Positions 11,106 through 23,131 of a stretch of DNA of 64,000 bases are shown here, piece after piece. The position numbers and the translations under genes were made by a program. The stretch is taken from assembly GCF_003254395.2 (NCBI RefSeq), contig NC_037651.1, forward strand, positions 6,189,001 to 6,253,000, written 5' to 3'. The notes beneath the pieces were generated by a model. That model had not been told where the DNA came from, searched no databases, and saw nothing but the letters and a program-made list of their open reading frames with translations. Within the stretch, counting starts at the first letter, position 1, and each line of letters begins with the position of its first letter. The stretch comes from Apis mellifera. Taxonomy: Eukaryota > Arthropoda > Insecta > Hymenoptera > Apidae.

Positions 11106-13953
11106 TTGGATGATTCTATTTCTTTATCGAGATATCAATCGATCATCGATTGCTATATCTTTTGTCTCATTTCAGACAATCGTATTACCAAGTTTTACCA
11201 AATTTTTCTAATTAACTATTTTACAATAGAATAATCAGATTCACGTTTTCGAGCAACTCAACTTTCGAAAATCACGAGAGAGAGAGTTTTTGGCGAAGGG
11301 GAGGGTACGAAATTTCTAGGCGTACGCAAAATGGAAACGAGAGATTGCACACGTCCCCTCCCTCCCCCGTGGATCGACACAGTGACAATTACCGGTGCCA
11401 GCTAGCCCGCCGTCCCCCCCATCTCATACATTAAAGATGTCTCCGGTTCCCCGACAATGCCTGCCAAGATTGCGTCATATGTTGCCCTCCGCATCGTGGA
11501 AACGAAGGAAAGAGGGACGAAAGAGGGTGGGTGTCTTGAGGTACGATTTGAATTTTGCATTAAACATCAATGCGTAGATTCCACGTACACCTCACCTCGC
11601 CCTCCTCCACCCCCGCAATTCCACCTTTATTGGATATATAACGCCCCATGGCCACCCTTCATAGGCGAATGCAACTGTGTGTGGGATGTGTAATAATAAA
11701 CGTTTTGATTTCGATTGTTGTTTCGAAGAGGAAGATTGGAACGATCAGATTATTGGAATTTTTTTTCTTTTTTAATTAATGTTGAAGATAAATATAGAAG
11801 GTGAGAGATAATTTTTAAAGAGAAAAATTCCTAGTTTCGTAGACGCGAGTATAATAATTTGAAATTATTGTGATTGCAAAGCTTTCGCAATTTCTGCAAC
11901 TTTTAATCATTTCGATCGTTATTGAATTACACGCGCGAGATTATTCATCGTCGCTTTGCAATTATCAAAAATTAATTTGAACGTGGAAGATGCTCGTGAC
12001 ATCTCGATCGCCGTTCAATCGCCGAAGGAACAAAACTCGATGGAAAACCTGTCGGTGGCAGATTTTTATTATTAACAATTTAATACCATCGTAACCATTC
12101 GACCAAAAAAAAAAAAAATAATAAAATAAATTCCCTCTCTTTCTTGTTTCTCCAATTATACCACGAATATTCCAAATCGATTCTTTCCATCTCCAAAAAA
12201 AAAAGAAATCTCATATTTTCTATATTCCTCGGGTTATACGATACATACTCGTCGATGAGATTTCAGAGCAGGCCGGTTAATGACAGCTCGCACAAAGAGT
12301 GTAGATTAAATTCCCTTTTGAATAAAAAGAAATTGAAAAAGGAAAGAAAGAAAGAAAGAAAGAGGAAAAAAGAAGAAGAGGCGGTGATTCGAAACCGTAT
12401 AAACCGTTCGTTTAATTTAAGTAATACGAGTTGAGTGAACGATACACGACAGATAAAAGTAACAAGTGCACGTTGGCCGTGGTCCAATGGGCGGCATAAC
12501 TCGGAGCGATATGCAATTTCACTCGGTTCCCCTGAGCATCGGTGGAGGGGGGAGGACGGGGTCCCGGATTAATTAGACCAAAATCTGTGGGCGCGCGAGA
12601 AACGGAGGAAAAATACGCGAATTAAATGAACGTCGAAACGACGCTAATTAAAATGGTTCTTTTGGAATTTAAGCGCGCCCTTTAATGCGTGGAAAATATA
12701 TTACATTCGATAAAATTGTCCTGTGTTAATGAATATCCCCCGATCCAAGGGAAGGCTCTTCATTAAAATCGTACGTATGTATCGTTGGAAAAAAAAGAAA
12801 GAAAGAAAGAGAGAAAGAAAAATGTTTGTTCTCCTGTTTTCTATGCGAGGTTGAAGAAGAAGATATGGATGAATGATTGGAATAACGTTACCCTCTCTCT
12901 CTCTCTAATTCTATATCCTGTGATTATAATACACGAATCAATTTTTCCTTTGTACAATAGAGAGAGGTAGAGTGGATTTTTCTCTTTTCGCCGGTTTTAA
13001 TTTGAAAAAAAAAAGAATCGTAGCTGTGAAATTGAGACTCGAGGTGTTAGAATCGCCATGGAAGAATTATCGGATGGAAAATATTACAGGGGTGGAAAAA
13101 ATGTTATTTCTTATTATTAATAATTATAATTAATATCGAGGGAAGAAGAAATTCACGAATTATTCTGAAAAATTATCGCCTGTATGAATAATATAATTTT
13201 AGAATAATTTCAACTTAATTCTTAAGGAGTTAAGAGGATCTAAAAGCAGAAAATAGATCCTGAAGAAAGATAAGTCTTAACAAACGGATTATAATCAGAA
13301 ATTCGAGACACCGAGATCTGATCTGAAAGGGTCACAAAATATCGCATAGATCTCTCAGGTGTTTTGATCGATCGAGCGTCAAGACATAAGAATGCATTAG
13401 CGATTAGCGCAATTGGCGAACTGCCCGCAACGTTCCACCAAGACAGTTCTATATTTTCTTCCCCCTCTGCTGCCTCTCCCTTGTCACTCGCATCGAAATC
13501 TTATCCGAGCATAAGATAAAATTTATTAAAACCACTGAATTTTTAAATAATTCCTTCGAATTTTTCTAATCGAGAATTGCATCATCGTAAATTTTAGAAT
13601 GATATAATAATTGATTAAATAATTGAAAAAAAAGAAAAGTATTCGTACTTTCTTCCCTTTCTTTATTCATCGATCGATTTTTCCTCAACAATCGAGAACG
13701 AAAATAATTATTTCAAGGAGGATAAATTTTAAATTCCATTTCCTCGAAGAGGAAACTTCACGAATCGTGAAATAAAGAAAGAAAGATGGCCGAAAGGAGA
13801 TTGTTGTTTTTGTTGCTGCCGCGACGATGTATACGTATACACGGTGAACAAGTGCACGAGAGCTATAAATGTCGCGTTGAATAACGTAACAAATAATTAG
13901 TATTAAATATCGTTTAACTGCGCGACTATTGTCATTACCACAGTATTACATCT
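11106..13953. other. gene-free stretch with two GC-richer patches
   Basis: I see no gene. GC-richer patches lie at about 11280-11680 and 12470-12620. The second includes GGATTAATTAG, an Otx/homeodomain-like word, within GC-rich flanks. GAAA runs occur near 12340-12370 and 12795-12820, and a CT run near 12893-12906. The frames at 11395-11577, 11457-11693 and 12144-12434 carry no recognisable domain. Confidence 0.6.
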
Positions 13954-13976
13954 GGGGGATGGGGGATGGGGGTGGG
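13954..13976 (+). other. strong G-quadruplex motif
   Basis: Four G runs of 5, 5, 5 and 3 bases (13954-13958, 13961-13965, 13968-13972, 13974-13976) are separated by loops AT, AT and T. Short loops and long runs make this one of the best quadruplex candidates in the window. The motif is a degenerate GGGGGAT tandem repeat, so slippage alone could have produced it. Confidence 0.75.
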
Positions 13977-16900
13977 AGGTAACGATTGTGCCGCAGCGTG
14001 CTTATTTCCGATTAAATCCCGCGGCGTATCGTACGTAACACGAATCGTAACTGAATAGTGATTAGAATAATTCATTGGATTATGGCTGCGCAGTTCCTGA
14101 TTATATTCCGCTCGTGAATTTTGGAACTTTGTAGAGCAACACGGCCTCGATTCTCGTCCATGTGTTGTTAACGTCAAATTTATTATCTAAATTTATTTAT
14201 TTGCTCAGGTGTTCCGTTCCTACTTGCGAGAAGAAGAAGGAAAGAAAGAAAGGAAGAAAGAATTTCGAAAACAAGAGGATCAAACAAGAGAATTAAGAAT
14301 CGAAAAATTAGAAACAATTATTTGAAATTATATGAATTTTTTTTATATCCTTATGTTATAAACCGGGAAATGGTTTCTTTATATTTCTCGAAAAGGGAAG
14401 AGGGAGAGGGAAAGAGAGATCAAAGAGTGTGGAAGGAATCGCATTCCGAAATTAGTTCGTTAAACATTCCTTAGCGTAAGTAAAATTGTTTGCTTTCTTG
14501 AATCTACTTGTATACTTTTCGAGCGCTCTTTTTAGAATTCCGAGTAAAGTTTCCAGTTTTCGAGATTGTTTCAACAACGATATCTTCTTTAACCGACGTG
14601 AAATTCTACCGCGGGTTGTTTTCTTCCGCCGAAAAAGAAAAAAAAAGGAAAAAGGAAAAAGGGAAAAAAAGGGGGAAAAAGAGCGTTTAAAATGTTGGGC
14701 AAGTACGCAACGTACACGTGCACGGTCCATTCAACATGGTGTAGGTATCGCGTGGTAAAAGGTGAAAAAGCGAAAAACTTGCTTTCGCACAGGCAACGAT
14801 ACCATTCAACCATCCACGATTTTCTTACTTCTATCTCCGCTCTTTGTCCCCCTTTGTTGCGTCGTGCGATATTTCTTCACCAACGATTCTTACGAATCCT
14901 TACGAATATAACCCCGGGGATGCGTTTGAAAACGCGCGCTTTATAAATACTTTGGTCCGCTTCTTCGTCGCGAGAGAAACGAATATTCTTCCCTTTGATC
15001 CCAAGAAGAAATAATTACGTCGAAACAGTTCCGTTCCATTTTTTTTTAGATAATCGTATTCGTATTTCGAAATATTCTTTTTTCTCTCTTTCTCTCTCTC
15101 GAATCTCGATTAAACTCTATTAAAATTGGGAAAAGTTTAAATCGTTAATATATAACTTCGAAGAAGCTATTTTTAAGATAGCGATTTTCGATGAAAGATA
15201 ATTAAAAGAACTTGGAACTTTGCTCTTTAAAACGTAATCTTGATCTATTTCCAACATATCCTCGTGTAAAGAAAACGTTATTTCTTAAATCATTTACGTT
15301 GATTACGATTAAAATTAGGAAAACTTTCGATTATTTTCTGTCGATGAATGAACGATCATTGGAAACTTTGCCTTTTAAAATTCTTTTTCGTTTATTTCGA
15401 TATGACTTCCGGTTCCCGAAATATCGTCCTATAATTTTTGATCCTTTAGTATTTCTGTCCTTGTCGTCTCCTCTTTTCATCTACTCCAAATTGTGAACAT
15501 ATAATTCTAGAAAAAATAATCGTATAATTTCTAAAAACAAAAAAGAAATATGAATCATTGAATCAAGGACTCATAATTTCTTAAGCTTCACGAACACTTA
15601 AATCTCAACAGTAGATCGAGATGGCTTCCTCTATATTTTTTTTGAATAAGTTTTAACGAAAAAAATTTTAATTTCTTCACATATTTTTATTTGCGATTCT
15701 AATAAATAATAAATAATAATAAATGTATATAGAGATATGTTTAATTTAAATTTTTGTTCGAATATTTGAACAAAACGTGTATAAGAAAAAAATGTTAACT
15801 TAAAAATATAAATAAAAGATCATCAAGTAAGATTCTGATGGATATGGATATAGATCTATCGTGTAAACGTTGCACTTTTAATCATATACCGGCCACCCTC
15901 ATCATCGTTGAGAAATCTCATTACGTTTCATTAATTGAATTATTACTATTTCAGGGGAGCGCGTACAGGTACAGTTTTGCGCATAGTTGTGCGGGAGAAT
16001 TAAAGCCATTAATTAAATCATATTGGGACGCGTACCATAATGTCAATCCGTCGAATTCAATTCGTAATCGTTCCTCATCAATATCGAATCTGATTCCGAT
16101 TATCCGTTACCCTCCTTAAAACGTCATTAAAAATAATGGCAAACATATCGAGCGAGCGCCACCCTATCGTTAAATCGAATTTGAATTTGTTGTTGTCGGA
16201 CGTTAAACGATTGAATAGAGAAAAAGAAAAAAATGCAAAATTATCCTTAAGAAGATACTTGATGAGATATTTCAAAATTTAATAATCTCTCGAAAAATCC
16301 CCCATTAAAATCCATCGAAGTCTAATATTTTTATAATAAAATTGAAAAGTGTTAAGTTAATAAATAAAACAAGCAAACAGAATTATTTATTCCGCGATTT
16401 ATTCCTTTTCAAAAATATAAAGCGACCAACTCTCAAGATTCTAAAGATTCAAAAAATACTCTAATCGTAATTAAATTAATATTATTCCTCGTATAACAAA
16501 TTAAAAATAAATGAAATGATCGATATCGAGTTATCTCGAGACATAACGAAGGGACGAAGCTTTCGCTCGTTTCATTTCACTTTTCTTTCTTTATCGTCGA
16601 GAGACGATTTTCAATTTAACCACGGCTGCAAATTATAGCCACGTTATAGATTACATCGATGAGGACGAGGGGCGATTTGTAACACGCACGCCGCGACGCA
16701 TTCCTGCTTGTACAATTTCCACCAATTCCCCCTTTTCGCTACCCTTCGCCTATCCCTCTACCTCCCTCCAGAATAATTAGATAATTTTGACATGATAAAC
16801 GATTCGCGTTGTTGTGAACGCGTAGCCGGCCCCAGCCACGTCCAAAAATTCTACGCCGCGTTGTCACGTTTAATGCCGGCATAAATGTTTAAACGACCGC

Positions 16901-18419
16901 GCCATATGCCTCTTAACGATCCTGCTTTTAACGTGAATTTGAATCGAGATTTATTTTATTGAGGATAATGAAAATTTGGACCTTTTTTGGAGAGGAAGGG
17001 TAGATTTCGATCAATCGAAAAGTTGTTGGAGCGCGACTCACCTTCAAATTTTTTTCTTTTTTTAACAATTAAGAAGATTTTCAATAAACAATTTTATAAA
17101 GGAAAAGGAACCTTATCAAAGTTTAGAAAAATTATCTATAAGAATACAGTTCTTCGAGTTTCGAGACTAATCTTTTGGATAAAGTTGGAAAGATCTTCGA
17201 GGAATGAACGAAACTTATTTACCCCAAAGAGGGTAAATTTTGGAAGAAAGAAACCCCTTGCTAGGAGAAAAGAAAAAAAGAAATCATCGCGCAACACGTT
17301 GGATCCGGTTTGGAGGATCCGTTTCCTCGAGGATGAAATTTTCAACTATCTCGTTTCGAAATGAAACGTGGGTGGTATCGTCGCCTCCTTTTCTCGGCGA
17401 TCGCGCCAAGTATGGTAAAAGCGCGCTTTTCCAACGAGGAGAGACACACACTTGTGCGTGTTTTCCGCGGGACGAGAGAGAAAACAAAGCTTTCAGACGC
17501 GAAAACGGTACTTTCGACGTTTCGTCCTCGTTTCTCTGCAAAACCTTCCCCTTTCTCTCCTTTTTTTCCTTTTTCTTTTTTCTTCTTTCATACGAACACA
17601 CCACGCGACGCCGTTTTACGTTCGAATTTAATAACGATATAAATTTTTGCTCTCTTTTCTTCTTCCTTTCTTTTCTTTTTTCTTTTTTTCTTCTCTTTTT
17701 CTCGTTCAACCCTTTCCGGTGTAAACGCGGAAAAAAATTCCGACTCTCCAGTTTCCCCAGACTTCTCCCGTTTTCACCGGCGAGGGAGGGGGGGAGAAAT
17801 TGATTAACGGATGGGAAAAATGGAATGGACACTCGTGATCTCGGCTCTACGAGGTTTCCTTCCCGGCTATTTTATGGAAATGCATGTTTCTGGGTTAATA
17901 GAGCGTTTTTATCCATCCTTGCTGGATGCGGAATTATCCACGATGTTTTTAAAATTGTCTCTTTTTCGTTTTTCCTACCCGGTTTCGGCGTGTAACAGGA
18001 GTAGAATAAAATTCGTCCCCCCTCTTTGTCTTGAAAAATTATTATTAAAATCCCCTGGAATTATTCTTTTCAACGTTCAAATACTATTAATAATTGGAAA
18101 TTGAAAATTGACTTCCTAAAATTATTAATACAATATTTTAAATATCTTCAATTATTGTTAAAAATCCACGAATGCGTTTGACAAAACCGTATTTTTAAAA
18201 TGTAATTATCAAATTTACAAGAAAAAGTGAATGTATTTTATCGATTTTATTACACGAGAAGTGTGACACATTCGTCGACAAAAATATGAAAAATTATTGT
18301 ACAATAATAATACGAAAAGTTGTAAAAAAAAAATTTTAGCGCAGAAGTAATTTACTCGCCACAATCTAAATTCAAAATATCACGAACGAAACGAGGTTTC
18401 AAACACAAACGCGATTACG
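13977..18419. other. gene-free stretch
   Basis: I see no supportable gene. A mixed purine tract lies at about 14630-14690. A polypyrimidine tract (TTC/TTTC-rich) lies at about 17540-17705 and explains the 187- and 182-residue opposite-strand frames at 17240-17803 and 17284-17832. A CpG-containing patch with MAFB/homeodomain-like words lies at about 16620-16920. The plus-strand frame at 15838-16119 (93 residues) has an acceptor-like TTACTATTTCAG at about 15945-15956, but no convincing donor follows and no domain is recognised. Confidence 0.6.
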
Positions 18420-18790
18420 CAATCGGCCAATACTCTCGTTTCCATTTATCCCTTCTCTCCTCCTCCTCCTCTTCTTTCTTTCTCCCCCTCCCCTCCTCCC
18501 GAAAACTCTGTCGCCCGTAACTCTCCACCATAAGAACGGGCGGCCGCCCGTGACGAATGCGTGTCGTGGTCCGGCCATCTCAATTTAGCGCGCGGTCCGT
18601 GACTCATTCCGCGTGGCACACGCGCCGCATTCCAACTTTACACACAGCTGGCCACGCCGCGCCGCAAATAAGTTTCGAAAGTGCTTTGATCAATTGTCAC
18701 CGCGTGTAATCGCGCGCGCGTTCTTCTCGTCAAGAGCCGCCGCCAATCGGGGCTGAGAGGGGAGGGGAGGTTTAATCGACGAATTCGTTC
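18420..18790. promoter_or_regulatory. CpG-rich island-like block, possible regulatory region
   Basis: This is the clearest CpG-dense block in the window. A pyrimidine-rich lead-in (18430-18505) is followed by about 280 bp rich in CG, including the 12-base palindrome GGGCGGCCGCCC (about 18538-18549), TGACTCAT (an AP-1-type word near 18600), an E-box CAGCTG near 18646 and GCGCGCGCG near 18710-18720. AT-rich DNA borders both sides. By composition it could be a promoter or intronic enhancer. I see no TATA box, start codon in a good frame or splice donor that would make it a first exon, so the call rests on composition and a few common words. Confidence 0.35.
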
Positions 18791-21700
18791 CGATCCAACG
18801 ATCCTGAATATCAATCACCCTCGATTTGCCACTTTCGACACAATCCGTGTTCGGCTCGTTTAAAAATTTGTTGGAAATATTGCTCGAGTTTTCTAGAATT
18901 TGTCTGGTAGGTTTGATAATCAATTAGATATTATTGACTCAAAGGAGGAATTTTAAGAATCTTGGTAATTTTATCCGATTATTATCGAATTCGAAGTGGG
19001 ATTTTAATTAACTGTTGGGGAAGGATATAGAATTTGACGAGATTAATGTAAAATCGTGTGTAATTAATTATATTCAATCGATATCACTGCATCGAATCTG
19101 TAAAATTATTTTTACAGGCAGAGAGATTTAGGAAATTTTATCGAAATTTTTTATCCTCTAATAATATCTCTTTCGTTAATCCAATTTCTTCTCTCGGGAA
19201 ATTATTCGAAATTGTTCTAAAAGTGAAACATACAAATAAAACAGTAATAAAATTAAATCAATAGATGAAAAGAATTCTAATTCTCTCCAAACGATGGAGT
19301 AATTTTTGGAGAAAAATTCATTCTACTGTATGTGAAGGAGCAAGCTTCCTCGCTTGGATTAACCGTGGATTCGACAGATTTTGAGCGGCGAAAATCGGCG
19401 CGATTGTTATTAATCGGAGGGGGAGGGGGCCATTTGGGAAAGCATTGTTCCATCCCGGAATGCGTGGATCAATCGTAATACGTTCCACCGTGTGTGCAAA
19501 TATAAATTTTCCAGAAACTAATATTACTTCACTTAATCGCGCCCATATGAAATTGTCGAAATTCAATCCTGTGTAACTTGTAACGTAACCTAAAGCTAGA
19601 CGAAATTTCGCGTTAGTGTTCACGTTAATTAAATCACGATGACTGCGAGGGATTAATTAGTTGTTACCGAACTCGATTCTCCGCGTATTTGTAGTTCGGT
19701 TACTGGGATCGCGTGCGTGTGTGTGTGTGTGTTGTTTATGTATTGTTGACGAGGGAGGGCAATTTTGAACGTGACCAGAGGGGAAATACACGCGGAAAAA
19801 TATAACCACGAAGGATTCGTATTCTCCTTACCATCTTTCTTCCCTCCTTTTCATTTATTTCTTAATTCATTTTTCGAACGAATAATACTTTGAAGTATTT
19901 ATTTATTTATTTATTAAGGAAAGTTATTTATTATGCACGAATGGTTGGACTGTAACTGAAGGGGAGAGGGAAAAAAATTAGTGCCATTTAGTGCCATTTA
20001 GATTATTACATCATCTAAGTGTAGAATTTGTGGAAATTGAATTGAGTTAATAATATATTGATTCACGATTAATTAATAAATGGCCAGTTTATAATTATAA
20101 AAGAAAGATGAAAGTTAATCTGTTTCTCAATTACCAGAATAATAATTAATTATAGATACGTGATCAAAGATTAATAATTTGGATGCGATTTATTTAAGAT
20201 TATTCGGAACAATTGCTATAAAAGGATGGAAATTATCCGTGATCCGTGATATTCCTCGATTAGAACCGATTAATTATAAATGGGCCAAAATTGAATATGT
20301 TATTCAGGATGTCGGGTATAGCTATCCTATAATTTAAGATTGATTAATTAGAACTAGCGATAATTTATTTATAACCGTTTGGAATAGAAAGAAAAAAATT
20401 GTAAGAAATCGTATTGTCGATTCGTCAGATTACCGATAATCTCGATCGACGTTGCACCATCGTGGCGAATCAATTGAAACGATTAAAATTGAAATTCGAT
20501 CTCGCACGAGGGGACTTTCGAGCGTCCAATCTGGAATATGTAGCACTTAGAATTTATAATCGAATCCAATTTTCAAATAACAATGTCACATAATCGATCT
20601 CTGACTTTAATTTTCCATTTTCTTTTCACTCCCTCCGCCTCCCTTATCACCCGTTCGTCGTTCCATCGAGAGATAATTCTCTCAGGAATTCATAGCCACT
20701 TTGAAAATATCAAACCGGTATTCAAAAGAAATATTATTATAATTTTTCGCGTTAATTTTTATTCTTTCGAAGGGGGGCAACAGATTTAACAATCAGACGC
20801 GGACGATTTGCGTACATTCGATTAATATTTGTAATATCGAGGATATTACCTTGTACGGTGTACAGAGAGGGCGGAATGTTTCTCATTTTACATTTTCATA
20901 ACCAATAACTGATAAATTGCAATTAATAATACGATCGGTTTTCGACGAGACTCTTCGCTCCCGATTCATCAAATTCATCAAATTATTAATTCACGCGTGT
21001 TCCCCCGATCCACAAAATTCAATCGCCCGATTTTAATTCATAATTCGAAATAGGCATTTCAATTTTTCAATCAGTTTAAACTGCATGAAATTATTAATTA
21101 ATATGTATATATATATATATATCTGCTCGGTATTATTATTTGACAATTCACTTCGTGAATAAAAATGTTTTTTTCAATTTTAATTACATATATAAGTTGT
21201 ATGTAAGTTTAAAAAATCTTTAGTTTTACTTTCAAAGAGTTTTTTTAGTTTTACTTCCTATGGCAGTTAAATTCTTGATAATTTTCAAGTAAAGAGAGAT
21301 CTACGAATTTAAAATTCATGCATTCGTGATAAACTAATGGACAAAATTTCCAACAATTTTAAAAAATAATCTTCGTTTTTTCCTAATCCAATGATCAAAA
21401 ATTCTACGTAACTCCATATTAATCCAATTTCACAATTGTTAAAAATACTTTTCTAAATCCCTCTTGAATCAATTAAAAATAGATAATGAATGAACAAGTA
21501 AAATTTCCAACGATATTAAAATATCCACTCTTCGATGATCCAAATATTCGAAACCCATTTTACCATATATAAAATATTCAATGCGTAAATATTTATTTTT
21601 ATCTCCAAATGTCCAAAAATCTAAAAATAATTTCCCTTTCCGATCTCGTATTTTTAACAAAAAAAAAAAAAAAAAAAACGAAAATAAAATGCACGGATTA

Positions 21701-22799
21701 ATAGATTAATAATAACAATAATCATAGAAAGAAAAAAAGAAAAAAAATCCGCACGTTTCATAAATTATTAGATTCGAACGAGATGCAACAATTTCGATCG
21801 ATTTTTCGGAAAATGAACCGGTTATGCATCTTGGCCCGCTCCTCCATGAATATTTATAAGCCCGCGTAAAGCATAAACAGACGTTAATTAATTATACACG
21901 GTCGGCCAACCGATCCTCCGATGTTTCGCCCTGGTTGTATCAACGGGGACCAAGAGAAAACACGTTATGCGCAAATTTGGAAAACGTTCGGGTGCAAATT
22001 TCGTGGAAGGGGGTGCGTTTGCATCGAACTCGTGATCGAAGCGTTTCCATTTTCGATCGTTCTTCCTACGCGCTATTTATAATAAGCGAACTTTTCGAGA
22101 AGAACAATGATGGAAGAGGGATTGAAGTTTGGGATAAAAAATAAAAAGTTTTGAGTCTCGAGGGGAGGCATTTATGGTTCAAAGAAGATTGTCTGAACCT
22201 TTAGATGAATTCTTCGACGATAATTGGGTGATTTTTCTTTTTTCATTGATGAAGATTATTATTGGGGAGTGAGATATCTTAAGAAAGATATATTATAGAA
22301 AGATATAAGATATTTCGTGATTTTTCCTAAAAGAATTCCTAGAAAAAGAAATAAAAAAAAAGATAGGTAATTACGAAAGGTAATTTAACTTTTAGAGATG
22401 TAACGTTTATCCAGTTTGATATTCAGTCAAAAATGACACAAATTTCTCGTATCAGTTCTAATATAGATAATATCTTTCGGACATAACGTTAGCATTCGAC
22501 CTGTCTCTCAACTTCCATTTATTTTTCTCATCCTGCTCACATTGCTTCAAGTATTTTTCCTCTTCGCTCTCCACGCGAATATCTCTTTCGTCATTCGTCA
22601 AACGTCGCTCGATCACCTTTTCCTTTCCAAATCGAGTTAATCGAAACTACCCATCCCATCCTATAATAAAACGATGCTCCAAATAAAAAGAAAAAACAAA
22701 AACAATCTCAATAACAATAAAAATAAAACGTAGAAACGAAATCTATCGCTTTGCTTTACCTCGATAATTAACTTCGTCCCCCCCGATATTATTCGAGAT
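18791..22799. other. gene-free AT-rich stretch
   Basis: I see no gene. A GT run occurs at about 19717-19732. The decamer GTGCCATTTA is directly repeated at about 19981-20000. A weak diverged duplication may exist between about 21340-21420 and 21480-21560 (shared AAATTTCCAAC and AAAATTC-type words). An A run is at about 21660-21678 and an AT run at 21107-21122. The frame at 19318-19623 (minus) has no recognisable domain. Confidence 0.6.
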
Positions 22800-23131
22800 T
22801 TAAAAAAAAAAAAAGAAGAAGAAGGGTGGAGGAAATGAAAAATTAAAATTTCAATATAACGAAGACAAAGAGGGATAAGAGGAGAAAATTCAGAGAGAGG
22901 AGAGGCGAGCTCTGAAATGAGAAAGTCGGCGCAATGTGGAAGTCGAAGAAAAGGAGGAGGGAAAGGGGGGAGGGAAGGGGGAATGAATATTTGAGCGGTG
23001 ATATGTGCTGAGGTGTGGGCGAGAGGCTGGGGAACGGTGATACGGAGGGAAAAAGAAATGTGTGCATCGGAGATGAGGGGAGGAAATGAGAGAATGCGTG
23101 GTGCATCGTGGGGGAGGGGGGGGGGGGCCAC
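22800..23131 (+). other. purine-biased block ending in a G run
   Basis: Over about 330 bp the plus strand is strongly purine-biased, from an A13/GAA start through AGAGAGGAGAGG and GGAGGGAAAGGGG segments to a G-rich end near 23109-23127. A G-quadruplex motif lies at 22959-22981 (runs 22959-22961, 22965-22970, 22972-22974, 22977-22981). The 159-residue minus-strand frame at 22661-23140 and the 105-residue frame at 22843-23160 consist of proline, serine, phenylalanine and leucine because of this bias. I do not regard them as genes. Confidence 0.6.

Noticed and set aside
17240..17832. 187- and 182-residue frames on opposite strands
   Set aside because: Both pass through polypyrimidine/polypurine tracts and are made of phenylalanine/serine or lysine/arginine runs.
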